In this document: one piece after another, positions 8,245-17,785 of the stretch
Position numbering within the stretch: position 1 is the stretch's first letter
Layout of the letters: each line of letters opens with the position of its first letter
Source of the DNA: Candidatus Heimdallarchaeota archaeon B3_Heim
GTDB lineage: Archaea > Asgardarchaeota > Heimdallarchaeia > Hodarchaeales > Hodarchaeaceae
Assembly (NCBI GenBank): GCA_003144275.1
Contig: NJBF01000022.1
Coordinates: 1 to 64,000, forward strand
DNA length: 64,000 nt
Direction: 5' to 3'
Notes under the pieces: model-generated
Database searches by the model: none
Told to the model about the DNA's origin: nothing
What the model saw: only the letters and a program-made list of their open reading frames with translations
Position numbers and translations under genes: made by a program

Positions 8245-8973
8245 ATGGAATTAAATGATCTATATCAGTTACTATCCATATCCTATAATCGGATCGATCC
8301 ACATCACGAGACTTGGATGCTATGGCTCAAGAAAAAGTCAGAAGAAGAATTATTCGAAGTAGCAATTGGAACCATTCTTGTCCAAAATACAAATTGGCTA
8401 AATGTGGATTTAGCAATTTCAAATCTCTTTAAGCATAATATTACTTCTTTTAAGCGTCTCAAGGCTGTTAAATGTGCACAACTTGAGGTGTTAATACGAC
8501 CAGCAGGATTCTATAAGCAAAAAGCACGGTCTCTATATTCATTAGCTGAGATTTTTCTTGATTATTCCAAAGGATCAAAAACCCCATCTAGAAATGCTTT
8601 GTTGCGAATAAAGGGAGTTGGGAAGGAAACAGCTGATTCTTTAAGAGTATACTGCTTTTATGATGCAGTACCAATTGTTGGAACTTATACAAGGAGACTT
8701 TTTGCCAGGATGTTTGGTAAGGTCAATTACTTGAAAGAAAAATATGAAAATATTCAGGAAATAATCTCTAACTCTCTCGACCAAGATTACTACGTATTAG
8801 GGAAATTTCATGCCTTAATTGTCAGTCACTGTCAACAATTCTGTCAGAAAATTCTTCCTCTTTGTGAGCAATGCCCGTTAGAAAGTCAGTGTATTTATGG
8901 ACAGTACCACCAAACACAACCTGAACTCATACAAATCCAAAATACCATTAATAAGCCAAAAAGTGTGAAATGA
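8245..8973 (+). CDS. Endonuclease III-like DNA glycosylase (HhH-GPD, 4Fe-4S)
   Basis: A helix-hairpin-helix DNA glycosylase of the EndoIII superfamily. It shows the HhH motif IKGVGKETADSL, with Lys about residue 127 at the EndoIII catalytic lysine position. A C-terminal iron-sulfur loop has the exact C-x6-C-x2-C-x5-C spacing. The Asp usually found about 18 residues after the lysine is replaced by Gly (IVGTYTRRL, residue about 146), where homologs have VD-(T/A)-(H/Y). Loss of that Asp would impair base excision, so the protein may bind damage without normal lyase chemistry, or use another residue. The TYTRR form resembles the EndoIII-related COG2231 branch, which includes 3-methyladenine glycosylases. 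I chose ATG 8245 over ATG 8188 because homology begins at ELNDLYQLL. Confidence 0.8.
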   Translation: MELNDLYQLLSISYNRIDPHHETWMLWLKKKSEEELFEVAIGTILVQNTNWLNVDLAISNLFKHNITSFKRLKAVKCAQLEVLIRPAGFYKQKARSLYSLAEIFLDYSKGSKTPSRNALLRIKGVGKETADSLRVYCFYDAVPIVGTYTRRLFARMFGKVNYLKEKYENIQEIISNSLDQDYYVLGKFHALIVSHCQQFCQKILPLCEQCPLESQCIYGQYHQTQPELIQIQNTINKPKSVK

Positions 8974-8985
8974 ATCTGAAAACAA

Positions 8986-9528
8986 CTAGCTATTCAGGTT
9001 ATTCCATTCTTTCTTCGTGATATCAAGTAAAAAGATGTCAATATACTTTCCATCTCGAAAGAGAGCTTCCCGACGGACTCCAGTTTTTCTAAAGCCATTT
9101 TTTTCATAACAACGTTGAGCTCGTGGATTATTAGAGAATACCTCCAATTCTGCTGAATGTAAATTTAATGTAGTAAATGAATAATCAAGAATTAACCCGA
9201 TAGCCTCTGTTCCATGTCCTTTGCTCCAATAGTTAGGATTAAATATAGATATTCCCACGTTGCCACGCCGACTTATTTTATCAAGAATTCTTACCTCAAT
9301 ATTTCCGATATAAAGATCAGTTTCGACAAGACATACTCCAAATACATAGGAATTGCCATTTTTTCTCTCGATCCACGTATTCCGAATCCATTGTTCTTCT
9401 TCTTGGATCGATTGGGGTGCGATTATATTTAAAAATTGTTTTAACTCCCGATTGTTCCAGTGTTTCATGAGTTCAGGTACATCGGAAAGTTCTAAGCCAC
9501 GTAAGTAGATATTCTGACCAAATAACAT
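8986..9528 (-). CDS. GNAT acetyltransferase (RimJ/RimL/SpeG type)
   Basis: A single-domain acetyltransferase of 180 residues. It starts with the typical IYLRGLELSDVPELMKHWN. The acetyl-CoA loop is represented by YWSKGHGTEAIGLILDY, and the end has the characteristic NPRAQRCYEKNGFRKTG. This group acetylates N-termini of ribosomal proteins, polyamines or antibiotics; the substrate here cannot be told. It is convergent with the glycosylase gene, twelve bases apart, and divergent from the ybaK-like gene. Confidence 0.85.
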   Translation of the reverse strand: MLFGQNIYLRGLELSDVPELMKHWNNRELKQFLNIIAPQSIQEEEQWIRNTWIERKNGNSYVFGVCLVETDLYIGNIEVRILDKISRRGNVGISIFNPNYWSKGHGTEAIGLILDYSFTTLNLHSAELEVFSNNPRAQRCYEKNGFRKTGVRREALFRDGKYIDIFLLDITKKEWNNLNS

Positions 9529-9611
9529 AATAAGGAAGACTTTCTCATATATTTTTAAACAAAACTAATTTGGTTTAGCTCTCTGAATTCTGTATTTTAT
9601 AGGGATTAGCG

Positions 9612-10067
9612 ATGAATTTACAAGAATTTATAAGAGAAAATGGATTACAAGCCTCATTAATTACCGTGGATGCCTCAACGCGAACAGTAGAAGAAACTTG
9701 TAAGGTACTTAGATGCAGTAGTGAAGAGATAATAAAGTCAATTGTCGTTATAGATTCATCTAATATGGTTTATTTAGTTATTCTGCAAGGAAATAGGAAA
9801 ATTAAAACATCAAAATTGAAAAAACTATTACTTGTTAAAGATATCAAGTTAGCCTCACCTAAAGAAGTTAAAAAACATACAGGTTATTCTGTTGGGGATG
9901 TTCCTCCGATTAGCCTTGGATTACCTGCAATCCTTGATGAACTTGTCTTAAATCAACAAAAGGTATATGGAGGAGGTGGAGAGTTAGGCCAAAATTTGTT
10001 TATGTCCGTTGAGGAGCTAATAGATTGTACACATCCATTAATTGCAGATATATCAGGTTCTTTATAA
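9612..10067 (+). CDS. YbaK/EbsC-family aminoacyl-tRNA deacylase
   Basis: A 151-residue stand-alone editing domain of the YbaK/ProX kind, which hydrolyses mischarged tRNA in trans. Family signatures are the strand with Lys (EEIIKSIVVID), the central LASPKEVKKHTGYSVGDVPPISLG, and the glycine turn VYGGGGELGQNLFMSVEEL. In YbaK and related proteins this pocket removes Cys or Ala from tRNA(Pro); the exact substrate is not visible here. Its 3' end overlaps the convergent twin-longin gene by six bases. Confidence 0.85.
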   Translation: MNLQEFIRENGLQASLITVDASTRTVEETCKVLRCSSEEIIKSIVVIDSSNMVYLVILQGNRKIKTSKLKKLLLVKDIKLASPKEVKKHTGYSVGDVPPISLGLPAILDELVLNQQKVYGGGGELGQNLFMSVEELIDCTHPLIADISGSL

Positions 10068-11093
10068 TTCTTTATACTCCCTTGCTCTACGAATACCCAT
10101 ATGCGTTAAATTGTTGATAACTTGGTGAAATTCAAGCGATTTAAGACGTTGTCGCTCTTCTAAAATTGCTAATTCGACAAAATATGACTTCATTGCCGGA
10201 ATGAGGTCTTCTTTGATGTGCTTGGGTACTTTTTTCCATTGACGGATGAAACGTTGGAGTTTTAAAAGTCGTTGAGGGTTATTAATTACAAAAATATTAT
10301 TTGTTGTCGTTATAAACTCCATACCCAATGAGGCATCATAGCCAAAAACAAGACGAGATGGATATGCAGAAAAAAGAAGATTACAGTACGCAGCGGTTAC
10401 AGAGGAAAATGCACTAATTAAAGCCCCATCTATTGGAGGTTCATGTTCAAGATAAACTTGAGCGCCTGTGCTAGAATGTACTACTCCCCAAGGAGAAGTC
10501 TGGGGAAAATTAGAATAGTGAGAGTAAGATTCGAATAAGTTTTTTAACAGTGCATGGAAAAAGAGGAGTTCTTCGACTGAAAGAGCTGAAAATGAACATT
10601 CTCCATTCCCCACAGTTACTTTTTTATTAAAAGTTACAGCAGTTACAGCTTCTTGGAAGATTTCATCAACAATGGAAGGTTCTAGAGTACTCCCCTCTGA
10701 AAAGAATTTTGAGTAAGTTACAGCAGCTGAACCAGCTAAAATACTCCTAATATTATCAAAATCTTGAGATTGATCATCATCCACAGTAATCTTGCTCATA
10801 AGTCTTGTAGTAACTAGAGGATCAGAAATAACAATATTATATTCTCGATGTAAGTCAATGATCATAATTTCTCGAGCATGGCTAGGATGAGGAGTAGCAT
10901 ACCGTAATCGAATTGTGCCTATTGATTGATCCTTCCCCCAAATTTCATGACCGAGTTTAGATAATGCTGTGATAAAATCAAGTGTCATTTCTTGCTTTTC
11001 TTGGTTGATATCACCGAAGGACCACATTATACGATTGTCTGAAGTCATTAAAGCCCAATTATTAAGATATAGTCGTCGTTGGTCTGATTCCAC
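10062..11093 (-). CDS. Probable twin longin/roadblock-like domain protein (unrecognised family)
   Basis: I do not recognise a named family. The 343-residue chain appears to hold two similar alpha/beta units. Unit one (about 10-110) reads WALMTSDNRIMWSF, then a helix (TLDFITALSKLGHEIW), then a strand pair ending in LHREYNIVISDP. Unit two (about 200-300) reads WGVVHSSTGAQVYL, then GALISAFSSVTAAYCNLLF, then the strand EFITTTNNIFVINN. A strand pair, then a helix packed on a sheet, then further strands is the layout of longin or roadblock domains, which in Asgard archaea partner small GTPases. The assignment is inference. The last 40 residues form a charged helix. It sits between ybaK and the geranylgeranyl reductase and shares no operon with them. 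Confidence 0.5.
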   Translation of the reverse strand: MESDQRRLYLNNWALMTSDNRIMWSFGDINQEKQEMTLDFITALSKLGHEIWGKDQSIGTIRLRYATPHPSHAREIMIIDLHREYNIVISDPLVTTRLMSKITVDDDQSQDFDNIRSILAGSAAVTYSKFFSEGSTLEPSIVDEIFQEAVTAVTFNKKVTVGNGECSFSALSVEELLFFHALLKNLFESYSHYSNFPQTSPWGVVHSSTGAQVYLEHEPPIDGALISAFSSVTAAYCNLLFSAYPSRLVFGYDASLGMEFITTTNNIFVINNPQRLLKLQRFIRQWKKVPKHIKEDLIPAMKSYFVELAILEERQRLKSLEFHQVINNLTHMGIRRAREYKEL

Positions 11094-11258
11094 TTTGTTA
11101 ATTACTCCGATTCTAGCTCAAAATAAAATTGTAAGTGATATTTGTCTGAGTCTAGGTATCGCACTAAAAAAGTTTTGTGAATTTGAATTCGAGGTCGTCG
11201 ACCGATTTTCTTTTTAACAGGTGTAATTTTTTCTCAGTATGTTGCGAAAGTGGGTATA

Positions 11259-12611
11259 ATGGTGAATACTGAAGTCTTAGTGGTTGGTGGGGGCCCTGCA
11301 GGAGTGCTTTCAGCATTAACTGCAGCAAAAAACGGGCATAGCGTAATCTTAGTAGATGCTAAATCATATACAGAAATTGGGAATAAAACTTGTGGGGATG
11401 CGATCAATCTTGGCCCCTTGAAATTGCTAGACAAGGAATTAGGTATTCAATTACCCCATGGAGAAGAAGTGGCTGAGAGTGTAGAATCATTAGTCTTCCA
11501 GACAGAACGGGTAACATTTCCCTTGTCTGGTCCTGGATTCGTACTCAATCGGCATCCGTACGGGCAACGCCTGTTAAAAATTGCAGTAGAGAGTGGAGTA
11601 GAAGTACGGGCTGATACCAAAGCTATTAGAGCAATAGTTGATGAAACTGGTGTAAAAGGTGCAATCGTCCAAGAGAAAGGGAGCAAAGAATCTTATGAAA
11701 TTCATGCGTTCATCACTATTGATTGTAGCGGTAGAAATTACCAAATAAGAAAAACGATTCCTACCGAGTTATTTCCTAATTTAGAAAAGAAAATGGAGAA
11801 GAGAGATGTAGCTGCCTCATATAGGGAAATTATTCGACTTAAAGAAGATCATCCGTATGATAATAAGATATTACTAATATATGACAGTATAATTCCTGAG
11901 CCAGGATATTTTTGGATCTTTAGCAAAGGAAAAAAAAGACTTAACATAGGTATTGGGTGGTACCTTGATATGTCCGTTGAAAAAGGAATGAAAGAGCTTT
12001 TTAGGGAAGTCCTTCACAAATATTATCCACAAGGAACGTATGAAGTGGAAGATAAAGGAGGGTATACTATTCCTACGCGCTATCCTTTAATGAATGCGGT
12101 TGCTCCTGGTTTTATAGCCGCTGGTGATAGTGCTTTTCATGTGAACCCTTTTTCAGCGGAAGGTCATGGGCCAGCTCTTTCTGCTGGATATTATGCAGGG
12201 AAAATCTCCTCCGAGGCTTTAAAGGTAAAAGATGCGAGTGAACAACAATTATGGGGATATAACACGGCAGTAATGAAAGATTTCGGCCTATCGCATACCA
12301 AATTACAGTTGTTCACAGAGGCTTTGCGTAAAGTTAAAACTCCTGGACTAGAATACCTTTTTAAGCGCAATATCCTCACTCAGGATCAGTTTATGGCCCT
12401 ACACAGTGGAAAAGGTTTAGGAAAGAGTGAAATATTTAAAATCATACTGAAAGGGTTTCCACGTTATGACCTCTTGCTCAATCTCTATAAAATCGCTAAA
12501 GGGATACAAAAATTCAATAGACTCTTTGATAGATATCCCAGCACTCCCCAGGAATTTCCTGATTGGGAAAATGAATTTCTGTTAATCATGAACAATATAA
12601 GAAATTGGTGA
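11259..12611 (+). CDS. Geranylgeranyl reductase family FAD-dependent oxidoreductase
   Basis: A flavoprotein that saturates isoprenoid double bonds. In archaea members reduce digeranylgeranylglycerophospholipids to mature membrane ether lipids. The N-terminal Rossmann motif is VLVVGGGPAGVLSALTAAKNG. A TCGDAINL segment follows, and the second FAD motif FIAAGDSAFHVNPFSAEGHG is near residue 290. These are the hallmarks of the family. Its 450 residues are slightly longer than the 390-410 of many archaeal copies; the extra length is C-terminal. I chose ATG 11259 over GTG 11250 because the FAD motif normally begins a few residues after the start. A function on menaquinone or carotenoids is also possible. 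Confidence 0.85.
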   Translation: MVNTEVLVVGGGPAGVLSALTAAKNGHSVILVDAKSYTEIGNKTCGDAINLGPLKLLDKELGIQLPHGEEVAESVESLVFQTERVTFPLSGPGFVLNRHPYGQRLLKIAVESGVEVRADTKAIRAIVDETGVKGAIVQEKGSKESYEIHAFITIDCSGRNYQIRKTIPTELFPNLEKKMEKRDVAASYREIIRLKEDHPYDNKILLIYDSIIPEPGYFWIFSKGKKRLNIGIGWYLDMSVEKGMKELFREVLHKYYPQGTYEVEDKGGYTIPTRYPLMNAVAPGFIAAGDSAFHVNPFSAEGHGPALSAGYYAGKISSEALKVKDASEQQLWGYNTAVMKDFGLSHTKLQLFTEALRKVKTPGLEYLFKRNILTQDQFMALHSGKGLGKSEIFKIILKGFPRYDLLLNLYKIAKGIQKFNRLFDRYPSTPQEFPDWENEFLLIMNNIRNW

Positions 12612-13095
12612 CTTCTTAAAGTCAACCGATATGCAAATAAAAGATAAGCTTAGAATAATCTAAGCACATCGCATATTGATAGGAACGTACAGTTCTGGTT
12701 TCTTAGGTCGATTACTATTTACTGATCTAAAGAGGGAATTGAAAACTGCACTAAAACTGGCGGCTTCATTGAATTTTTCGTTTATTTTTGCCATATTTAA
12801 TACCTTCTATTGTTATTTTGTATCTAAAGCGCTATTGTCGAAGAACTGCCTATTTCAGCATCATTATACTGAGGAACTTCCGCTTCACGTCTAATGCTTT
12901 AGACTATGATATTTAATATTCCATTGAAGGAATAAAATTCTTCAGACACTTGTTTTAACAAATATATTGCAAGTAAGTAATCTATCGATCTATTTATATG
13001 TCTTTAGACAGGATTTATGGCATGACGAAATTCTTCAGTTTATATACATCATGGACAGGTAATCAAGAACCGTGATCCTTACCGAACAGTAAATG
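12612..13095. other. Intergenic region without a recognised gene
   Basis: About 480 bases between the convergent reductase and histidine kinase genes. A 72-codon frame (12676-12894, TTG start) has no recognisable features and a composition unlike the neighbouring proteins, so I do not call it. The region is AT-rich with no obvious stem-loop or RNA gene. Confidence 0.4.
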
Positions 13096-14229
13096 TTAAT
13101 CTTTTCCAAGTACCTGAGGAAATCGTAGTATTATTTTCGTTCCTTTTGTCCAATCTTCCTTTACTCTGTTTAAGTAGAATATTTGTCCTCCAAACATCTC
13201 TACTAAGGATTTAATGATAGTCACACCGAGGCCTGTCGATCCTTTTGAGGATATCCAACCATGATTAATCCTCTTCGCCCTATCGAATAATACTTCTTTA
13301 ATCTCGGGAGGTATACCTTTCCCATAATCTACAATTTCAATTTGAATAAATTCTTGATCTTGAAGATAGTTCGTTATTTGTACTTTTATCCCTACCGTTT
13401 GGCTAGGAGTGAATTTCACCGCATTAGTGAGTATATTGAGAAAGATTTCTGCGAGTAGTATATTGGCCCAGATGATAGCAGTATGGTCCGAAACTTTCAC
13501 ATCGATTACTGTATCTAAGGTTTTTTCTGGAAACATAGAGGAAATTTCAGCTATACAATTATCCAGAATTGGAATTACGTCTAGTTGCTCCAAATTAGTT
13601 AATGGATCCTCAAGCCTGCTGAAATCTCGTAATTCTTCTAAAATGGAAATGGTATGCGATGTGTTCGACTGTGCAATATCTAAAAATCGTTTATCTCCCT
13701 CTTTGAATGTTTTGCTTAATTTAAGGCTTTCTAAAGCCATATTTATGATATTCAAATAATTAGGGATATCGTGTCTGACAATATTCAATACTAGAGAATC
13801 TTTGGATTGCAGAGAATCATAAAGTTGTCTTTGATGTTTTTCTGCGGTAATATTCTGAATGAGTTCGATAACTGCAACTTTTCCCTCATATATAATGGGA
13901 AGGGCGATTACTCGATACCATTTTCCATCAATAAGACTTCGATCTTCCTTTATGTGGGGAGTCATTGTTTCAATACTATTCATAGCGGTACAATGGGGAC
14001 AAGGATAGTCCCTTCCAAAATTAACTTTGTAACATTTTTGACCAATCATTTTACCGCGGAGTTTAGTAGTTTGAGAATCTTCCCACAGTATTTGATTGTC
14101 GATATCTTTTAATTGAACGATATATCCTGAGGGGATGAAAACTAACTTCGTTAAACGTTTTACGTCGTCGATCGTGAGAATCTCTGATTCATCGAGTAAG
14201 TTAATTGGATTATTTTGAGTCATATCCAT
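13096..14229 (-). CDS. PAS-domain sensor histidine kinase
   Basis: A soluble two-component sensor with no membrane segment. The N-terminal PAS domain (about 25-130) contains GQKCYKVNFGRDYPCPHC, a cysteine-bearing variant (Cys, then Cys-x2-Cys) common in redox- or ligand-sensing PAS units. The phospho-acceptor helix follows with H-box IVRHDIPNYLNII (about 155). The ATPase domain has N-box NILTNAVKFTP, G1 DYGKGIP and G2 GSTGLGVTIIKSLVEMFGG. No response regulator is adjacent, as is common in archaea where partners are dispersed. The downstream end of the kinase resembles that of the GAF-kinase at 61928-62725, so both may belong to one expanded family. Confidence 0.88.
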   Translation of the reverse strand: MDMTQNNPINLLDESEILTIDDVKRLTKLVFIPSGYIVQLKDIDNQILWEDSQTTKLRGKMIGQKCYKVNFGRDYPCPHCTAMNSIETMTPHIKEDRSLIDGKWYRVIALPIIYEGKVAVIELIQNITAEKHQRQLYDSLQSKDSLVLNIVRHDIPNYLNIINMALESLKLSKTFKEGDKRFLDIAQSNTSHTISILEELRDFSRLEDPLTNLEQLDVIPILDNCIAEISSMFPEKTLDTVIDVKVSDHTAIIWANILLAEIFLNILTNAVKFTPSQTVGIKVQITNYLQDQEFIQIEIVDYGKGIPPEIKEVLFDRAKRINHGWISSKGSTGLGVTIIKSLVEMFGGQIFYLNRVKEDWTKGTKIILRFPQVLGKD

Positions 14230-14359
14230 GCAGACCTAGTTTGCAGTTACTAATAATAATTACTAGATCATTTCATAAAAACACTTGGTTATGAAAAGAA
14301 CTAAACACTAGAGGAGCAGCTGTGGATAGAATTTAATCAGTGAATGAGATTGTAAAATT

Positions 14360-17260
14360 CTATTCCGTGGTTTCAATTGGATTAGTTCTATGGGAAGTGC
14401 TCGCTGAATATAATTCAAGAATATCTCGTAAAAATAACCCAGTTGGACAGTCTATTTGAGATATTTTCTCAGGAGTTCCAATTGCAAGGACTAACCCGCC
14501 CTTCTCACCCCCTTCGGGGCCTAACTCAATGATCCAATCACAAGTCTTGATCACATCAAGGTTGTGTTCAATGACTACTACTGTATTACCTTCTTTGACA
14601 AGTCGCTGTAGAACAGTAAGTAGAAATGAAATATCGTGTGTTGAGAGACCAGTAGTGGGTTCGTCTAGAATGTAAAATGTCTTTCCTGTCGATTTCTTTG
14701 ATAATTCCTTGGCTAATTTGACACGTTGTGCTTCACCACCTGATAAGGTAGTCGCTGCTTGGCCAATTTGGATATACCCAAGACCAACATCAACAATTGT
14801 TTGTAACTTCTTTTTAATGGGGGGAATATTTGCGAAGAATTCCAGTCCTTCCTCAACAGTCAGAACAAGAATATCAGAGATATTCTTACCTTTGTAACGA
14901 ATCTCAAGAGTTTCTGAGTTGTATCTTTTTCCCTTACAGTCTTCACACGTAATCCAGACATCAGGTAAAAAAGACAATTCTATCTTAATTTGCCCTCCTC
15001 CATGACAGGTTTCACACCTACCACCTTTGACATTAAAAGAAAAGCGGCCTGGCTTATACCCTCGTAATTTAGCTTCCTTTATTTGAGAAAATAGCTGTCG
15101 GATATGATCCCATACACCCGTATATGTAGCTGGATTACTCCTTGGAGTTCTTCCGATAGGACTCTGATCAATATTTATGACTTTATCAACATTTTCGAGC
15201 CCTACAAACTTTTTGTGGATACCTACTCTTCCTTTTGATCCATGTAAGTATTTCATCATTCCTTTATACAAGGTATCGTTCATCAACGTCGATTTTCCTG
15301 AACCTGATACACCTGTAAGACAAATAAATCTTCCAAGAGGAAATTCGACCGTAATATTCTTCAAATTGTTTTCTTTGGCACCAACAATTTTTATTTTATT
15401 TCCATTTCCATTTATTCGGCTTTTAGGAATTTGAATGACCTTTTTTCCAGACAAGTATGCTCCTGTATATGATTCTGGAGTGTTCATAATAACTTCTGGT
15501 GTCCCTTGAGCCACAAGAGTGCCACCATGAATACCTGGACCAGGCCCAAGATCTATAACATGATCAGCTGACAGAATTGTTTGATGATCATGTTCAACCG
15601 CAATAACAGTATTTCCAATTGCCCGTAAATTCTTTAAAGACAGTAGTAATTTGTCTTGATCTCTCGCATGAAGACCAATTGAAGGCTCGTCCAAAACATA
15701 GGTAACTCCTACAAGTGCTGAGCCAATTTGAGTTGCTAATCGTATACGCTGGGATTCTCCACCTGAGAGTGTCATTGATGCTCGGTCTAAGGTTAAATAC
15801 GGCAAGCCGACGGAAATCAGAAATTTTAATCGACTTTCAATTTCTCTTAAGATATTATAGGCAATCTTTTGGTGGGTTTTAGACAAACCTTTCCTTGTTT
15901 CCGCAATCCAATTCAAACATTGCTCAATCGTAGTATTACTAATGTCTACAATAGTTTTATCGTTAATAGTGACTGCGAGACTGGAAGGTTTAAGACGTTT
16001 CCCTTGACACGTTTCACAAAGATCCTTTCGCATAAAACTCTCATAATATCTCCGAGAATAATCAGATTTAGTTTCCCGATACCGACGGTATAAAGTATTT
16101 ACAATACCTTCGTGATGATGTTGTTTTGATTCCCAGCGGCTTTTTTCAGATTCAAAAACTACACTAATATTCTCCGAAGAACCATGGAGAAGACGGTTAA
16201 TTACTTCTTCAGAAAGATCCTTCAAAGGAGTATCGACTGAAAAATCATCCCAAGCCTTATCAAGAGCGGTATAATAAGAGTATCTCCATGTTCCTGGTTC
16301 CAGTTGTTTATCCATAACACCTCCGTTGCGGAAGGTTAGGTCATAATTGGTGATGATCAGGTCAGGATCGATTTTAAGAGTTTTACCCAATCCCTGACAG
16401 TCTGGACAACTTCCCCACGGGGAGTTAAAGCTAAAATTTCTTGGTTTCAACTCTTCAAAGGATAATGAACAATCTGCACAAGCATAATTTTCTGAGAATA
16501 AGTTATCGGACTCAGTTTTTGTACCATTTTCAATCTTTGTGACGAGGATAATACCCTCGCCCAGCGCTAAAGCTTGTTCAATCGCCTCGATAAGACGTGA
16601 TTTCGCAAGGTGTGCATTAATCACCAATCGATCAATAATGACCTCGATTGTGTGAATTTTATACCGATCTAATTTAGGTGGATCGGTGAGTTCATATTCC
16701 TCATTGTCTACACGCACTCGCGCATATCCCATTTCCGTCAGACGATCCCACTGCGTGTGGTGAGTTCCTTTCTTCCCTCGAATTATTGGTGCTAATATTT
16801 TGATTCGGGTTCCTTCTTCCCATGAACGAATTGCTCTGGTAATAGATTGAGGGGTTTGAATCTTTAACTCTTTACCACAAGATGTACAATGAGGGATTCC
16901 AACATTTGCATAAAGAAGGCGAAGATAATCATAAATTTCTGTTTGAGTTCCAACTGTCGAACGAGGATTTTTACTTGTCGTTTTCTGTTCAATACTAACC
17001 GCGGGGCTTAATCCTTCAATGAGGTCAACATCAGGTTTTTGCATTCTTCCAAGAAATTGTCGTGCATAGGCAGATAAAGATTCTACATATCGTCTCTGTC
17101 CTTCTGCGAAAATTACATCAAAAGCTAAGCTTGATTTTCCACTCCCAGAAACGCCTGTTATGACTACTAGCTTATTATGAGGGATATCTACCGATAGGTT
17201 ACGGAGATTGTGAACACGAGCATTTTGAACAGAAATTACCTCTTTCTTACTGGAAACCAT
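14360..17260 (-). CDS. uvrA: Excinuclease ABC subunit A
   Basis: A nucleotide excision repair damage sensor with two ABC ATPase modules in one chain. The N-terminal Walker A is GVSGSGKSSLAF (about 35), with signature LSGGESQRIRLATQIG and Walker B VLDEPSIGLHARD. The C-terminal Walker A is GVSGSGKSTLMN, with LSGGEAQRVKLAKEL and ILDEPTTGLS. Zinc-binding pairs are present in CTSC/CADC/CPDC of the first half and CETCHGGG/CEDCKG of the second. At 966 residues it is full length. In archaea the UvrABC system is found mostly in mesophiles and is regarded as acquired from bacteria. No uvrB or uvrC lies in this window. A TATA box at 17285-17294 lies 25 bases upstream, which implies a leaderless mRNA. 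Confidence 0.97.
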   Translation of the reverse strand: MVSSKKEVISVQNARVHNLRNLSVDIPHNKLVVITGVSGSGKSSLAFDVIFAEGQRRYVESLSAYARQFLGRMQKPDVDLIEGLSPAVSIEQKTTSKNPRSTVGTQTEIYDYLRLLYANVGIPHCTSCGKELKIQTPQSITRAIRSWEEGTRIKILAPIIRGKKGTHHTQWDRLTEMGYARVRVDNEEYELTDPPKLDRYKIHTIEVIIDRLVINAHLAKSRLIEAIEQALALGEGIILVTKIENGTKTESDNLFSENYACADCSLSFEELKPRNFSFNSPWGSCPDCQGLGKTLKIDPDLIITNYDLTFRNGGVMDKQLEPGTWRYSYYTALDKAWDDFSVDTPLKDLSEEVINRLLHGSSENISVVFESEKSRWESKQHHHEGIVNTLYRRYRETKSDYSRRYYESFMRKDLCETCQGKRLKPSSLAVTINDKTIVDISNTTIEQCLNWIAETRKGLSKTHQKIAYNILREIESRLKFLISVGLPYLTLDRASMTLSGGESQRIRLATQIGSALVGVTYVLDEPSIGLHARDQDKLLLSLKNLRAIGNTVIAVEHDHQTILSADHVIDLGPGPGIHGGTLVAQGTPEVIMNTPESYTGAYLSGKKVIQIPKSRINGNGNKIKIVGAKENNLKNITVEFPLGRFICLTGVSGSGKSTLMNDTLYKGMMKYLHGSKGRVGIHKKFVGLENVDKVINIDQSPIGRTPRSNPATYTGVWDHIRQLFSQIKEAKLRGYKPGRFSFNVKGGRCETCHGGGQIKIELSFLPDVWITCEDCKGKRYNSETLEIRYKGKNISDILVLTVEEGLEFFANIPPIKKKLQTIVDVGLGYIQIGQAATTLSGGEAQRVKLAKELSKKSTGKTFYILDEPTTGLSTHDISFLLTVLQRLVKEGNTVVVIEHNLDVIKTCDWIIELGPEGGEKGGLVLAIGTPEKISQIDCPTGLFLRDILELYSASTSHRTNPIETTE

Positions 17261-17785
17261 TATAAGTACTCTTCGTGAATAGCATATTTATATACATAGA
17301 ATCTGGCAAACGGTTTAGGAAATAGAAATAGACCTAGTATTCACTATGCTCTTCCTTGTACTCTTCCTTTATCCTAGAACCAACGAGAAATTACTATTGC
17401 CATTTTGCAGTAGTTTGACGTTGGTATGAAGAGGTCAATCTAGAAATAAAAAAGTCTTGTAGACGGATATCAAATTAATCTACCCCCATTTATCTTCCCA
17501 GTTCTTAACCTATATCCAGTCTTTTAACATTTAATTTCTCCTAAGAAGAGAAGTTCCTTTGGTTTTACTAAGAATAAAATTTCTGTTCTCATCAGTTATT
17601 TAAGCATAAATTCGTTACTAAAGACCTGTCTGGACGTTTTGTTCCGTACCCTTAATCTAAATCCGCTTTTTATGCTAGATTACCTACCTATCTTCAATAT
17701 CTAATCCTAAAAGTTTAAGAATTCCTCACAAGTCGCTCAATGAAATTATTTTGAAAATGAATTTAAGATCAGGACGAAAAATAAG
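17261..17785. other. Divergent intergenic region between uvrA and the penicillin-acylase-family gene
   Basis: The region is 525 bases long. Besides the uvrA TATA box it holds several AT-rich stretches that may promote the rightward gene. I see no open frame with coding character, no tRNA and no strong inverted repeat. Confidence 0.4.
17285..17294 (-). promoter_or_regulatory. TATA box for uvrA
   Basis: On the minus strand the sequence is TATATAAATA, and its downstream edge lies 25 bases before the uvrA ATG. That is the archaeal TATA-to-transcription-start distance, so the transcript is probably leaderless. Confidence 0.6.

Noticed and set aside
8058..8246. Minus-strand 62-codon frame
   Set aside because: Opposite strand to the more protein-like plus frame and the glycosylase start; no features.
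12676..12894. 72-codon frame starting with TTG between two convergent genes
   Set aside because: No Shine-Dalgarno, no recognisable fold, composition unlike neighbours.
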